A stretch of 64,000 nucleotides of DNA, from assembly GCF_023278565.1 (NCBI RefSeq), contig NC_064676.1:3534001-3598000 (forward strand), given 5' to 3'. A program made the translations under genes and the position numbers. A model generated the notes under the pieces. It had not been told where the DNA came from and searched no databases. It saw only the letters and a program-made list of their open reading frames with translations. This DNA is from Colletotrichum lupini. Its lineage: Eukaryota; Ascomycota; Sordariomycetes; Glomerellales; Glomerellaceae. Position 1 is the first letter of the stretch; each line of letters begins with the position of its first letter. Below, in pieces: positions 11,120 through 23,685 of this stretch.

Positions 11120-14100
11120 TTAATTAGTAATTAAATTATATATATATTTCTATTATAAATTAGTAAGGATATAATTATAAAAAAAATAGCCTCGAATTAC
11201 TTTGTTAATTATTTTAACTTATTAACTTAGTTCTATCTATTTAACTAACGATAAGTAGCTTAGTTTATACTACCTTAAGTCTCCTTTATTATTATTAACT
11301 AATAACTAATTAATTAGTTATAGGCCGTTAAGAGCGCACTTTATTATATATAATCTTTTTTATTAAAGCTATTATTATAAAAAGATTAACTACTTTATTA
11401 TTATTATTAACCTCGCTTCTATTATTAATATTATTTTTATTAGCTTTATTATTATTACTAACTTCTCTTTAATTAAGCTACTTATAAAGGAATTTATTTT
11501 AAATATATTATGGCTAAGCGCTACTTTAAATTAATAATAAGTAAAAAAAGATTAATTACTAAGAAATTAATCTAATAATCGCTAATATACTAGCGCTTAA
11601 TAATAATAAAATTTTTAGAATTATAAATATGTTAATAGCGAAGTATTCTCTTGCTAATAGCGAAGTATTTTAAAATACTAAAAAAAAAAAAAGATCTTAA
11701 TAATAGTAATAATAGGAATCTATTTTATATTATTAATAAATCTACCTCCTTTTAGCCTAACGGAAGCTCCGAGACTAGATTAATAAAAATAAAATATAAA
11801 AAGCGTTAAAAAGAATTACTAATTAGTAACTAACGGAATCCTTTATTTATTATTAAAAGTACGGTTATAAAAGGCCTTTTTTCTTTTTTTATAACCTTTT
11901 ACTAACTTTAATAACCTTCTATTTATATACTTCGTTAAGAAAGTAGAATTTTCTAATTAATAATAATAGCCCGCTTACTATTATTAAAACGATCGTTATA
12001 ACTAACTTACTACTCTTTTTAACTTAACTAGTATTATACTATAATTATAATATAATAATTACCTCTTATAATAATCTTCTATTATATAACTTATTTTATA
12101 AATATATTATAATAACTACTAACCCTAATAATAAATAAAAAGGGTTTAATAATTAATTAATATTATTTCTAGTCTACTTATACTCTTAAATTATAAAACT
12201 ATACTTAATTTTAATTCGTTAATAAGACTACGTTAACCTAACTTAATAAAGCTTATTTAATATTATACTTACCTTTATAAATAATAAAAAACTTAATACT
12301 TTCGTCCTTTATATAATAAGATATTATTATTAAAACGGCCTAACGAGCGAGGAGTTATAAAAGGACTTTAAAACCGACTTCTAAAGCTAAGAAATAGGGG
12401 ACTTTTTAAAAATAAAAAATATAATTCTTAAGAAGCTAAGAGGCTTTTTTATAAATAATAATATTAACTTAATAATTAAAAATCGTAATTAAATAATAAA
12501 AAAGATCGCTAGTACCCTTAATACTTAATACTTCTTTATTTAAATTTTTAAAAAAATCCTAACTTATTATAGCCGTATTAAATATTTTAATATATTATAT
12601 TACGATCCTTACTTTTTTTATTTATTATTTTTATAATTAGTAAATATTAACGATCTTATTTAATAAGTTAGAGAAATAGTAAGGGAATCTATATAACACT
12701 AACTTACTTAATTCTAATAATTAAAATTCCGACCTTAGTTTTATTATTAACTAACTAACTTACCGCCTCTTTAAAAAAAAAAAAAAAAAAGAACTAAAAA
12801 ATAAAATTATTATTACTTGATAATAAAATCCATCCTATTAGATACTACACTTTAATATAAAAACTAAAAATAATATTATACCCAATACTTACTAATTAAT
12901 TAACTTTATTAAGCTCTATAATAATAAAAATAAGTATAGTAATAAGAAATATAATATTTTTAATAAGAAGCTTTGGATTTTTAAAGTACTATACTAATGG
13001 GTAAGAATTAGTAAATAATACTATTCTAGTACTTTCCTAAATATACTTAAAAAAAGGGTATTAACCTTTTACTTTAACTAACTTAGTAATACCTCTAACC
13101 CGCTTAGTTTTAACGTACTATACTAAAAAACCTAAGAATACTTCGAGCCGCTTATAAACTATTAAAACTACTTCGCTAAGCTTTATAACCTCTATTAATA
13201 CTCTATAATTTATAAGAACCTAAGTAAGTTAAATTAATAAATTTTATAAGCGCTAATTAACTATATTATAATCTTTTACGAAGTACTAGTTACCTAAAAA
13301 TCTATTTTTAATATAGGTAACTAACTCCTTTATTACGTAAATAATATATTAAAATATAAACTTATTATACTTAACTTAGTACTTACGTTTACTAATATTT
13401 ATTATTAACTTAGTACTTTAATTAATATTATAAAGAGAGAGCATAACTATAATAAATAATAATAGTATTTCTAAAATAGTACTTATAATAAAGAGGTCCC
13501 TACTACTTACTAAACCGACCGTACTTATAATAGCTCTAATAAAAAACCCCGATTTAATAAATAAATTAACGCGGCCGCGGTATTATTAATAAAAAGTATT
13601 TTATTTATTATAAAACCGGCTATTAATTAACTAAGTACTTAGAAAAAAAGCGACGTTAAGTATATAAAAAGTATAAAAATAATAAAAAAATAAATAAAAG
13701 ATCTATACTAAGCTTATACTTATAGTTCCTTACTTTTTATAAAAGAACTACCCCTATTAATAATAATAATAATAATAATACTATAATTTAATACTTTAAT
13801 AGCCTCGACTTTAATTATAAAAATAATTACGAGGACGAAGTCTAGATCTTAATAATATACCTCATAACTATTATTAATAATAAAACCCTTATAAACATCC
13901 TCGCTACCTAAGTAATAGAGCATAACCTTATTAATACTACCTCTATTAATAAGTTAACTAAGCTTATAAAACTAGCAACTTCTTTTTTATTAAATAAGAA
14001 GTACTCGTTAAGGGACTTTTAAAGTATTATACTTAATATTAGTACTATAAAACTTTTAATTACGGGCTACCCTTAACTTTTTATATTATAATAATAATAA

Positions 14101-15880
14101 CTTAAAGTTACTCTTAATACTTCTAAAGTTAGTAAAATAAGTATTTAATTTAGTAATAACGAACTTATAAAGTTATTAAGATCTATAGTTATTAATACCC
14201 TATTTAATAATATTATTTTTTATATTTTACTAATTAATACTCCTTTTTTATATTACTTAAGGGATATAGATAAGCTAAGAGTATATTTTAATAATATTAA
14301 TAACTTATTAATTAAGAGAGATATTATAATACTTATTATTTATAAATACGGATACCCTTAGCTTTTACTCCTCGATAATAAGAAAGCTATTACTAACTAC
14401 TTAATAAAGGGTAAATTATACTATTTATATTAGTACTTCGGCTACTTTGTAGTTCCTTATTTCTTAAAGCTATTTTAATAGTTTAGTAATAATATAAAGA
14501 TCGTAGCCCTCGAGAAGCTTATAAAGATTTATTAATAATACTAACTTAACGCTACTACCCCTAACTAATTTAAATTTATTTTATAAATAATTACGATTTT
14601 AATTATAAGATTATAATTAACGTAATATACTTAATAAATTATAAGAGTATTAACTAACTAGTACTTTACGTCGTTAATATTATTACTTCTTTTTAAGTAG
14701 TAAGGTTCTTCATAAATATAACTACGAAGTATATATAAAAAGCTCTTTAGTTATATTAAATCGACGTTTACCTCGGTCCGCTAAACTAAATTATTATAAA
14801 TATTAATAAGAACTTTAATACCGCAAAGTTTAAATCTTTTACTAAATTTAAATTTATTAAAATTAAAAAAGTACTTATTAAAACTTATAATAATATTAAT
14901 AAGGCTAAAAGATATTACGTAGTACTTAAAAGGGTATATAATATTATTTAAAATAAATACTTATTAATAAGCATAGAGGCTATACTTTAGGCTATAATTA
15001 AAATAGTTAACGATATAGTTAACTTAAATAGCCTCGTTCTTATACTCTTTATTTTTAAAGCTTTTTTACGTACTTTTAATAAATCTCTACTATTATTAAA
15101 TATTACTTAACGTATAGAGGTAGTTAGGAAAATAATAAGGGAAGTCCGTAGACTTTATATTAGTAAGGAAGTAAGTGAGGTACTAGCTATTTAAAATAAA
15201 CTAAATATCTCCTATATTATTAATCTATTATTATAATTAAATATTAAAGTCTAGCGAGAAAGTAAGAGATAAAAAGGCCTATTTAAGCTCGTTTTAATAA
15301 ATAGTACTACTTACGTAATAAAATTACTTTATAGCTTAATAAGCTTCTAGGTTATTATAATTAAACCCTAATACTTAAAAAAAGTCGACCCCGAGCTACT
15401 AGCTATAATAATAAAGTACGTCGACCGCTTATTAATCGTTATAATATTACGACTTAATATATATGACTAAGACTAGGGCCCGCCCCGCAGGCTTATAATA
15501 GCTATAATATACTATATATATAAAAATACGAGAATATAGGGTAACTCTTATAAAATAAAAGAACTATAAATGAGTTATATATAAATAAGAAATAGTAATT
15601 ATATAATAAGGTAATTATTATAATTACTCTAAATAATCGCTTATTAATATTTACTAAGTAAGTACTTAATAAATAAGAGTAATTATTAATAAAAGATATA
15701 TTTATAAGCAGACTTATATATAATATAAACTTAAGCCGGGCTTAAAAATAAACTTTTATAGCTTTTTTAATAATTAACTTAGTATTAAATCTTATAATCG
15801 CTTTTAGCTATTTTTATTAAGAACCCTTTTTAATAAAACTACGATTAATTACTAAAGCTTTATTTATTTTATAACTTATA

Positions 15881-16106
15881 TGTCACGGCAGTGGGCATCA
15901 GGGCCCCTGTGGGCCCCGTGGCTCAGCCTCAGGCTGCGAGGCTGAGCTCCCGGTGGTCACGTGACGAGCCGGACCGCTGGGCCCAAAGGGCCAGCTCGCC
16001 AGCTTCTGCCCACTGTTCTGTTTTTTTCCTTCTTTACGTTAAGTCTTCAAGTCAATTAGGTCAATACAGCAGCGTTCCGACCTGCCTCGAGATCCCTTTC
16101 GTGACA
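15881..16106. mobile_element. Unmutated solo LTR inside the Copia relic
   Basis: A 226-bp GC-balanced island in AT-rich RIP sequence. It begins TGTCACGG and ends CGTGACA, so its tips are inverted repeats, and TATA stands on both sides. No internal region is present, as expected after recombination between two LTRs. It contains GC-rich runs typical of an LTR promoter. An open frame that starts in it is not a gene. Confidence 0.78.
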
Positions 16107-16761
16107 TATAAATATAGTTTTAGAGAAGCTATTTATAACTATAATACTACTTACTTAGTACTCGTAGCCTTAACTTTTATTAATATACTTATTACGACTA
16201 GCTAGCTATAATATATAGTTAACTAATTAACTAATAATAACGCCGCTATAAATAAAGTCCTTAATAAAATCGTTATTATAATTAATAACGACCCTCTATT
16301 ATAAAATAAGAAGATTAAAAAAATATTAATATAGCGCGGCTATAATAATATTTCTATAACTACGGCCTATTTTATATTTAAAAAAGAAGTAAATCTTAAA
16401 CTAATTACTAAGCTTTATAATAAGGGTATTATTATTACCTTAAGAGTACTTTTTATAAAATTTATTAATAAGGAGTTTTTAAAATTAGTAAAAAGAGGGG
16501 TAATTAAATTTATTTAACTTAGCCCTAAATATAAGAATATAAGGATATTTAAGTCTCGATTTATTAATAAAATCAAGAACCTAGGACTTAACCCTATTAA
16601 AAAGTCTTACTTAGTTATATAAGGGTATAATAACGAGGGGAAGAAGGAGATCCTCACATAGTTACCGATAATTTAAAGAACTAGTTAACGTCTAATTCTC
16701 GCCCTGGCCCCGACCCTGATCCGAGAAGGCCACGTCGTCTGGCTGCGAGATATCACCCAAG

Positions 16762-16842
16762 CATACACACGCAATAGACCTATACTGACCTATTGACCTA
16801 GTCGCGACCGAAAGGTCTGACCTGCCTACGTGTATACCAACA
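16762..16842 (+). repeat. Truncated 3' LTR end of the degraded Copia element
   Basis: 81 bases matching the end of the 5' LTR, with cytosines intact. It is joined directly to unmutated reverse transcriptase sequence, which places a deletion junction at about 16762. Confidence 0.75.
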
Positions 16843-16894
16843 GGTAGTATGCATGCGTAAGTCTAATTATTGAACATAAAACCTAAGCCAAATC

Positions 16895-18137
16895 TCAAGC
16901 TTCTTGCAGTGGCTCTTGTCCAGATAAAGCGTGATAGTATACACACGCGTGGAAAGCTGAGTTCCTAACGTCTTTCCGCACCTGCATCGGCAGCATTTCG
17001 ACTTCCTCTGGAGTCCATCACAGCCCTCTCGTCAGAGGACCCATAGTAATAGCTTGCAGTCCATCATACAGGACCACCTGAGAATACAAACCAATGGTTC
17101 TCAAGTTGTCATCTTTGGGCCACCTACCCAAAGGCACCTTTTTGATATTGTGAACTTTCGTCACGAATCCACCAGCTCTGAGACGTTCCGAGTTGGTCTC
17201 TGATGCGTAGAGCTCGGAGCCGAACTTGCTGAGACCTTCTTCGATGAGATTTGTCATTCTGGACGGGGCGTAGTCAGGCGTCGTCGTGTCGTCATCGCAA
17301 GCAAATCTCCATCTCAGCTCTTGCAGCTTGATCCAGCCGCCCGGTTTCAACACTCTGCTATAGTGAGCACTGTTCGCCCTACTATCTGTTTCCATAATCT
17401 GTGTAAAAACTCACCTGTATGCTTGACGCAAAAGCCTAGGCCAGTCCTTGATGAAAGGCGCCATGTGCCGCGGGTGAATAAAACCAATCGAGTTATCCGG
17501 GTACAACCACTCCGCCTCAGCATCATCGACCAAGAACTTGACATTTGGCGGCACAAAGCCGCGTTGGATAGGGCTCAAATCAATTCCGATTACGTGTGCT
17601 TCCGGATAGTTGTCACCCACTTGTACATCTGGTCTGCCAATACCGTTTCGAAATTAATAGACAAGTCTCTTTACACACTGTCGATAGCCCAGATGCTAGT
17701 ACCGGTACCAATGTCATACCTTTGGGGGGTTATGAAGAGGCGCGCTATGCAGATCCCCATCGCAGATGTGAACTACCAAAGCGTGCTTCGTATCCTCGCG
17801 ATCTTGCTCGGATTCATCATTTGGCCATAGGCAACGGCCTTGCTTGAACTTGTGGTAGCGGCGCTTTTCTTCCCCATTCATAGTCACGAACGCTTGAAAA
17901 TAGCGAAGTCGTGGTATTGGACCTGCTATCGCCACCGCTTTCGTAGCCATCAGTGGATGGGTCCGGATCCTCTACAGCCACAGTTAGGGCGGCAGGAGCT
18001 GGTGACGACGCAGCAGCCAGCGATGCCGGTGCTACTGGTACTGCTGGTGCAGCAGCATTCTCATTATCTGCAGTCGTCGGTGAAACTCTAAGGACTGCTT
18101 CTAAAGCGATTGCCTCGCCGGCAAGCTCTTCTGCCAC
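16895..18137 (-). pseudogene. Broken LaeA-like SAM-dependent methyltransferase
   Basis: Minus-strand homology runs from an ATG at 18137 (Ala/Pro-rich leader, then SSVRDYEW) through RRYHKFKQGRCLWPNDESEQ, the SAM motif I (DIGTGTSIWAID), EAHVIGIDLSPIQ, DDAEAEWLYPDNS, DWPRLLRQAYR and VLKPGGWIKLQEL, to WTPEEVEM and a stop at 16895-16897. Normal introns can be recognised after AID and after QAYR. Three lesions: a frame change near 17870; an extra C in a six-C run at about 17736 just before motif I; and an in-frame TGA (about 17015) before WTPEEVEM. Intact relatives are class I methyltransferases linked to secondary-metabolism control. The Copia relic ends 52 bases beyond the 3' end of this gene. 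Sequencing error in the homopolymer could explain one lesion, not all. Confidence 0.85.
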
Positions 18138-18405
18138 ACATTTTTGTCGTTCGATAACTTCGATTGGGTCATCCTACTGGGGCTCACATCAGAGCAAGGA
18201 TCACGGCCAATGCCCTGCATCCAGGGGGCATGGGGATGAGGGGATGAGATCGAACCCACCAGACCAAATGGAGTTCGTCGGGCTTACGTTGTAATTGAGC
18301 ACTTCGCCTTACACGTGAGAAGATTTCTTTCAGAAACCAGACTTGCTATGCAAACTTTCACCAAAAATGTCGATTGAAGCTGATTGAAGCTGAGTGCGAC
18401 GATAA

Positions 18406-19993
18406 TTATGGAGCTGGTTTCCCGCTTGCACCTTGAGTATCTATAATCACTCTCCCTTTGCTCAAACTTTCATGCCCACTGTCACCGTCATCGTTTGCGA
18501 CATCAATACTTGGCTCAGAATCACGTTCACTCAGTCGAGTAAAAGGACGCTCGTCCTCGGCACCGCCGCCGCCGAGCCCCTTTCGCATCGCCCCAGTACC
18601 AGAGCCTCCTAGATAACTGCTTCCCTTTGCCGTGCTGGGCTTCGTACGGTCGTTGAGTATGTATTGTCCGCCTGAGTTCTGGCCACTCCGTTTGATTGAA
18701 GATTTCAGTCGGCCGTTCAGCGCGAGGTTGAGGATCGGTTTCAGGCATGGGAGACAGGCTAGTTCTCGGCAAATGACGTATCAGCTGAATCCCATTGTAA
18801 AGTTTCTGGGCTGACCGTGAGACGAGAGGACCTACCGCAGATAATAGCCGTGTTGGCTTCGACATTAGTCCAGATAATGGTGTCGATGAAATTCCAGGTA
18901 ATGTCCGGTGATGTGAGGTCGACTGAAAGAATCACATTTAACCGGGCCATAGAGACTACGGTAACGCTGTTCAACTTCGTCAGCAGCTGTTGCTTCCCCT
19001 GAAGATATCGCAGACTGCTAATTTACTCACAAAGTGCCGAGCGCAAAAATACCTGCAAGGGCAAACTTCTGTGCTTTGTGCAGCTGTAGCTTCCACACAT
19101 AGGGGATAGGTAATAACACAACTAGTGCATCCGTTATAATATTGGGAATAGAGTTTCCCTTGAAGAACATCTTGACATCTACACCGCATGTGTATTGATC
19201 AGACGACAGGGGGTTGACTGTGTCGTAGCGTGCCCAGAAGGCATGAACAGGGAGACATTGGAAGATCGTGACGAGAATCTGCGAGCTTTGTTAGTGAAGT
19301 TCCCCAGAGATCTTCAAAAACCTAGACTGCATTCGGAGTCGCAGTCTTTCAACATACAACAGCAATAAACCAAGCTAAGACGATGCCGGCCAAAGCCCAG
19401 ATGTAATATCTGATGCTTTTACGGGCATTGAATATTCGCCAGTAGAGCGCCAATGTCGACCACTTGACTGTTGATAACGTCACTGTGTACGCTACTTCTG
19501 ATACGAAAAGACCAATTGCCCACGCTCTTGTCGCCGAGGTTGGCGCTACCCAAATGTGTTCACCGGTACCATTCGGTATCACTACAAAAGAGTCAGATTA
19601 CCAGTATTGAAATGTAGTAGAACTCGGGCTCTTGATAATTGAACTGCGATTTCGAACTTCATGGAGTTGACTTACTGTATCCTATGCTTATAAAAACGTG
19701 CACAGCTGCTGCGGTCTGAAATTGAATTGTCAGCGAACATGCATTGCCTTCGTGCACTTTTATCGTAAAATAGAAATCAAAAATTCAAAAAGGCACGGAT
19801 TTTCGTTGCATACCAAGGAAACAGTTATCAGCCAGTCCTCCAACCAAAGCTTGTTGGATTGTATTCGTCGGGCAAGAAACCGAAGCGCAACTGCGATGGC
19901 TGCGAGTGCCCACGTGCAACTGAGAGCACCAATGATGCTAGCAACTCTGGACTCGCTGAGATCTATGCCATCCGGAACTGGCAGAGAGGCCAT
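18406..19993 (-). CDS. Fung_rhodopsin-domain seven-helix membrane protein
   Basis: Six exons on the minus strand (19814-19993, 19676-19715, 19358-19581, 19031-19278, 18836-18966, 18406-18758) give 391 aa with every phase consistent. Seven hydrophobic segments fill the first 280 residues. Landmarks of the family are RFLARR, LWLEDWLI, GEHIWV, WSTLALYWRIF, FQCLPVHAFW, DALVVLLPIPYVWKLQL, GTFVTVVSMARL and the IICACLPCLKPIL end. The cytoplasmic tail is Gly/Ser-rich with acidic patches. Relatives include PTH11-like and integral membrane proteins thought to sense surfaces or ligands; no CFEM domain is present here. It is divergent from the hydrolase gene, with an 841-base shared upstream region. The ligand is unknown. 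Confidence 0.87.
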
Positions 19994-20834
19994 CTTGCCT
20001 CCAGCTCTGTGAAGAATTCCGTGCCTGGGCTGGAAAAGAAAGAACAGACATCTGTCAGATTAGACTTTCAGACATTTTTTTGGGTGCCCGAACCAGACAA
20101 TGGCCATGTTTATGTGTGACCAGCCGGAAACCGAGACTTGCCGTTCCATGCTGGCCAATGACTCGGTTCGATTCATAACAGTAAGATGCAACAGAACTAG
20201 GCTCTTGGCCCTGGTTCTTGCGCCCGGAAACTGGGGCCGCCAGGTACAAAATCGAGATTGATTTCTCCACGATCCGGGCATAACCTGGGACCACCGATTA
20301 CCTATTACACTATCCGTTGGAACATCAACCCACCGGTCCACATAACGACTGGTCGGCATTCGTCTTACTCGTCAAGTATCACCAATTGGACTTGGAGGGA
20401 ATTGTGACAAGGACCCTAAGAGTTGGCCGTAGTGCGAAAAAAATGGCATGTTTTGGGCCGCCCTGGGAATGTCACTGTAGCTTGCTTGAGTCGTGCGATA
20501 TCCACTTCAAGTCACCAACCAACACAATCAAGCTAACTTACCAGGTGCCCTAGCTCAATTCCCACGAAATAGGGCCCGTCTGGACGTAAATGCGCCCCAA
20601 TATCGCCGGTCTCTGGTTCATATCCCGCCTACTAAAGAAACAGGGTTTGAACACCTTCCAAATTCAATTCCCGGTCCAATGAAATAATAAGTAACATGGT
20701 GTTCCCCTGATCAAGGTCTCTTGCCCGATTAAGCTTCCTCATCTCAGTCCTCTCTCTCACTCACCATCAAGTTCAGCCGGACCCTCTTCAAACTAAATCA
20801 ACTTCTTGAGACCGCAACCATCATCGACGACGCA
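19994..20834. promoter_or_regulatory. Shared upstream region of two divergent genes
   Basis: 841 bases between the starts of the rhodopsin-domain gene (minus) and the hydrolase gene (plus). CT-rich sequence precedes the hydrolase ATG, as in fungal leaders. No specific operator recognised. Confidence 0.4.
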
Positions 20835-21666
20835 ATGAGTTCTCGTACGCCTCCCACTTTCCTTCTGGTACCGGGCGCCTGGCATCGCCCATGGTCTTTT
20901 GACCTCTTGCGCGATGACCTCCACGGCCGGGGGTTCAGTACTGAAACAGTTACACTGGCCGGCGTGGGTAGCACCGATGTGAACGTGGGATTGGAACAAG
21001 ACACGGCAGCCGTCCGCACCGAGCTACAGAAGCTCATCGACGACGGACGTGAGGTTGTCGTGGTTGCGCATTCCTATGGCGGTGTCCCTACTGCGAACGC
21101 GGTAGAGGGTTTTAACTACAAAGATCGAGTTGCGCAGAGCAAGACTGGCGGCGTTCTCATGGTCGTGTACATGACGTCTTTTGCCATTGGTGCCGGGTCA
21201 GCTCTTTCCGACGGCGCGGGCTCAGTGCCCTGGTGGGACGTCAAGGTGGGACAACATTCACATGCAGGTTCCGGAAAGTCAGAGACACTAGCTCATCACT
21301 CTCACCTCTTAGGACGGCTTTATCTCACCTCTCGATCCGATCTCCGTATTCTATGCCGATGTCGAGCCCGCTCTCGCTGCCGAGGCCGTCGAGGCCCTAC
21401 GTCCTCAGCCTTTCAAGACCTTTCAAGACAAATCCAGCTTCGAACCTTGGAACGAAGGATTTGAGATGGGTTACATCTTTGCTGAGAATGACCAAGCCAT
21501 ACCGCTTGATCTGCAGATCATGATGGCTTCTCAATTTTCTCCCAGCTCTTTCACGGCTAGCCTTTCGGCGAGCCACTCACCGTTCCTCAGTATGCCTAAG
21601 GACCTTGGGGATGCTCTGCAGCAAGCGGCTAAAACTGCTGTCGCAAAGACAGAGGGCTTGAGATAG
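20835..21666 (+). CDS. Alpha/beta hydrolase (AB_hydrolase_6 type)
   Basis: Two exons (20835-21245 and 21313-21666; 67-nt intron) encode 254 aa. The oxyanion region FLLVPGAWHRPWSFD starts at about residue 9 and the nucleophile elbow AHSYGG puts the catalytic Ser at residue 80. A late His in SASHSPFLSMP fits the third member of the triad, and the Asp is likely in the AEND/PLD segment. No signal peptide, so probably cytosolic. Such fungal enzymes act on small esters or metabolite intermediates; the substrate cannot be told. It is convergent with the HET gene, 201 bases from its stop. Confidence 0.88.
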
Positions 21667-21867
21667 GTAGTTTAGATAGTACATCTTGCAAGTCAAAAGT
21701 GAGTAGTGATGCATGCAAGTAGCCGATGACTTCATGTGGACTATGAGTTAGATGCCGGGAAGACTGTCTTATCGATGCTACCAGACAGCAGGTATTCATT
21801 CGGCAAGTCAACTTCACTACTTCCCAAGTTGAAGATGCAAAAGAAGTCAAATTTGCCCTCGGCCAAA

Positions 21868-23550
21868 TTACAGCGCCAGATAAGCCTCGATTTTACACGT
21901 GAATGGCATGGAACCCCATACGTTCCTAGGTTCCTGACAGATCCGAGCCTTGAGTAATGCCTTCATGTTGCTTGTAAGGTACTGGGCAGTTGCTTGTGCC
22001 ATCTCACTTTCATCATCATCTCCCCAGTTGCCGCTGTACCACAACTGTCTACAATCAGAGGTAGAGAATGCAGTCCATGGCTGCTTGCGTCCGTCCCTTC
22101 CGCCGGTGCTTGGAATACCACAGGTGAGATAGACATCAGTGTGGTTTTGTCCCAAGGCTATTCTAAGCCGCAGGCTCGTTCTATATGGCGCGTCCTTAGG
22201 AATTAAGAACTTTCTGTTCAGACTATCCCAACGATCTGGGGGGAAGCCCTCCACGACTTGCAATTTGAGATGCTCTTCGTGATTCTGTAATATCTGTAGA
22301 TATACATCTACTCTCCTGGTGACGGATTCTTGTATCTGCCTCTGAATAGACGGTGTCACTCTAGAGATCACGCAGGCGTCTTCCTCTACCACCATAGTTC
22401 TTCGGGCGTCATCCAATTCCACACGCGTATGTCGATACTTTGCTGCCATAGGCAGTACCCTCGAGAATAGGTTCGGGCCCACTTTCCGAAGAAAAACATT
22501 GAATATCTCTGGGTTCTTGCAATTTGGCGAAGCCGCGTAGTCAAGCTTCATCCCTAGGCAGTTGATCTCCGGAACCTCGAAAAACCGTCGCCGGCCGAAT
22601 CGGATCCCGCGATTGGTCATGGAAAACTCTCGTCCGTCCAGCAACGTCCCTCTAATACGCGAGATACTGTTGGATTCAGAAAATGCTTCTGGAGACTTGG
22701 CGAGCATGTCGCAGAAATGAAGGTCTGAAAGATCTTGCGGCATGTTTTCTTCCCCTTTAAATCTTGTCGTTGATTCAGGGCGCAGCGGCGCGTGGCAGAA
22801 TATGGAAATGTCGTTTGAACGCCGGATGATCTCCTCCTGCAGACGAAGGAATGCCCTATCGCCCTCGCCATATAGCATCGGCATGTTGACGTCAAAGATT
22901 CCAATGAGACAGTAGGCAATATCCTCAACCCTCGTTGTAGTCCGTCTCGATGCCCATGACATCCTACGCGCCACCGGCTTCGACTCAAGGAGTGTGCAGT
23001 CCCCTAGTACGTCCGCGTCCACCCGCGTGATGCTAGAGATGGCGGCCCTGAAGTCTGATCTGTGTCCTCGGAAGTTCCACTTCGCGTCGTAAAATCGGAG
23101 AACCCTTGGCGCAATGAGTTCCTGGAGACACCAGCCGCGGGTGAACCATCTGCAGTCCTTCAACGCATCGTCGGTAGACTCACCGTCGTCACCGGCAGCT
23201 GGCCAGTCTGAGAGGAAGGCGTAGCATACTTCGGCATCACGATACCAGCCGAACATGGAGTTGATCGCCTCGCCAAGCTCGGCGCTACTTGTCTTGTCAA
23301 TGCAGCAGGTATCGATCCATGCGTACGCCATGCCGTTGGCCTTGGCTTCGCGGCATGTTGCGACGATCTTCTCATAGCCAGACTTCCGCGATGCCTTGTG
23401 ATCTGGCGTTTCACTAATTTGCGTGAATTCCTGGAAGCTGATCTCCTCATTTTCGCCCCATGTATGCGAGAGAATAGCATAAGCTGGCGCTAAACTGGCG
23501 GTAAAGAGCCTCGACCGGAGAGTCTCCGTATCGATGAGCCGGATGGACAT
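21868..23550 (-). CDS. HET-domain (heterokaryon incompatibility) protein
   Basis: A single-exon gene for 560 aa. The HET domain occupies roughly residues 20-150: YAILSHTWGENEEISFQEF, then a core with IDTCCIDK and MFGWYRDAEVCYAFLSD, then RWFTRGWCLQELIAP. A conserved follow-on region has MSWASRRTTTRVEDIAYC and MPMLYGEGDRAFLRLQEE. The C-terminal 250 residues show no repeat domain (no WD40, ankyrin or NACHT). HET proteins trigger cell death when incompatible fungal cells fuse; the partner is unknown. The outer hAT-like transposon sits 135 bases before the start codon, so the promoter was probably disrupted or replaced. Confidence 0.93.
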   Translation of the reverse strand: MSIRLIDTETLRSRLFTASLAPAYAILSHTWGENEEISFQEFTQISETPDHKASRKSGYEKIVATCREAKANGMAYAWIDTCCIDKTSSAELGEAINSMFGWYRDAEVCYAFLSDWPAAGDDGESTDDALKDCRWFTRGWCLQELIAPRVLRFYDAKWNFRGHRSDFRAAISSITRVDADVLGDCTLLESKPVARRMSWASRRTTTRVEDIAYCLIGIFDVNMPMLYGEGDRAFLRLQEEIIRRSNDISIFCHAPLRPESTTRFKGEENMPQDLSDLHFCDMLAKSPEAFSESNSISRIRGTLLDGREFSMTNRGIRFGRRRFFEVPEINCLGMKLDYAASPNCKNPEIFNVFLRKVGPNLFSRVLPMAAKYRHTRVELDDARRTMVVEEDACVISRVTPSIQRQIQESVTRRVDVYLQILQNHEEHLKLQVVEGFPPDRWDSLNRKFLIPKDAPYRTSLRLRIALGQNHTDVYLTCGIPSTGGRDGRKQPWTAFSTSDCRQLWYSGNWGDDDESEMAQATAQYLTSNMKALLKARICQEPRNVWGSMPFTCKIEAYLAL

Positions 23551-23685
23551 GCTGCGTGGTGAACCTGCTACCTGGAATTCTTGGTGACCTGCAAGTCCGC
23601 TTCAGATATCGTGCTCGTCGTGGAGCTCCCTGCCAAAGAGCAGCAGAGCGGACTGAAAAGTAGGCGGAACACGTACGATAATCAA

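Larger units (their letters stand above)
10895..16842 (+). mobile_element. RIP-degraded Ty1/Copia retrotransposon relic
   Basis: The element begins TGTTGG and ends CCAACA and is flanked by the 5-bp duplication GGTAG (10890-10894 and 16843-16847). Most of it is AT-saturated with stops in every frame, yet the plus strand still shows the Copia order when mutated codons are allowed for: a gag zinc knuckle near 13.60-13.65 kb, an aspartic protease near 14.0 kb, the pre-integrase segment at about 14.23-14.53 kb, and RVT_2 reverse transcriptase at about 16.35-16.78 kb (FKSRF..KIKN, then RLILALAPTLIREGHVVWL in clean, unmutated sequence). The reverse transcriptase stops abruptly at 16.76 kb and joins an LTR end, so a deletion removed the 3' half of pol and most of the 3' LTR. 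A solo LTR interrupts it at 15881-16106. Confidence 0.8.

Noticed and set aside
15891..16205. A 104-codon frame at 15.9 kb
   Set aside because: It starts inside the solo LTR and runs into mutated transposon DNA; no protein family.
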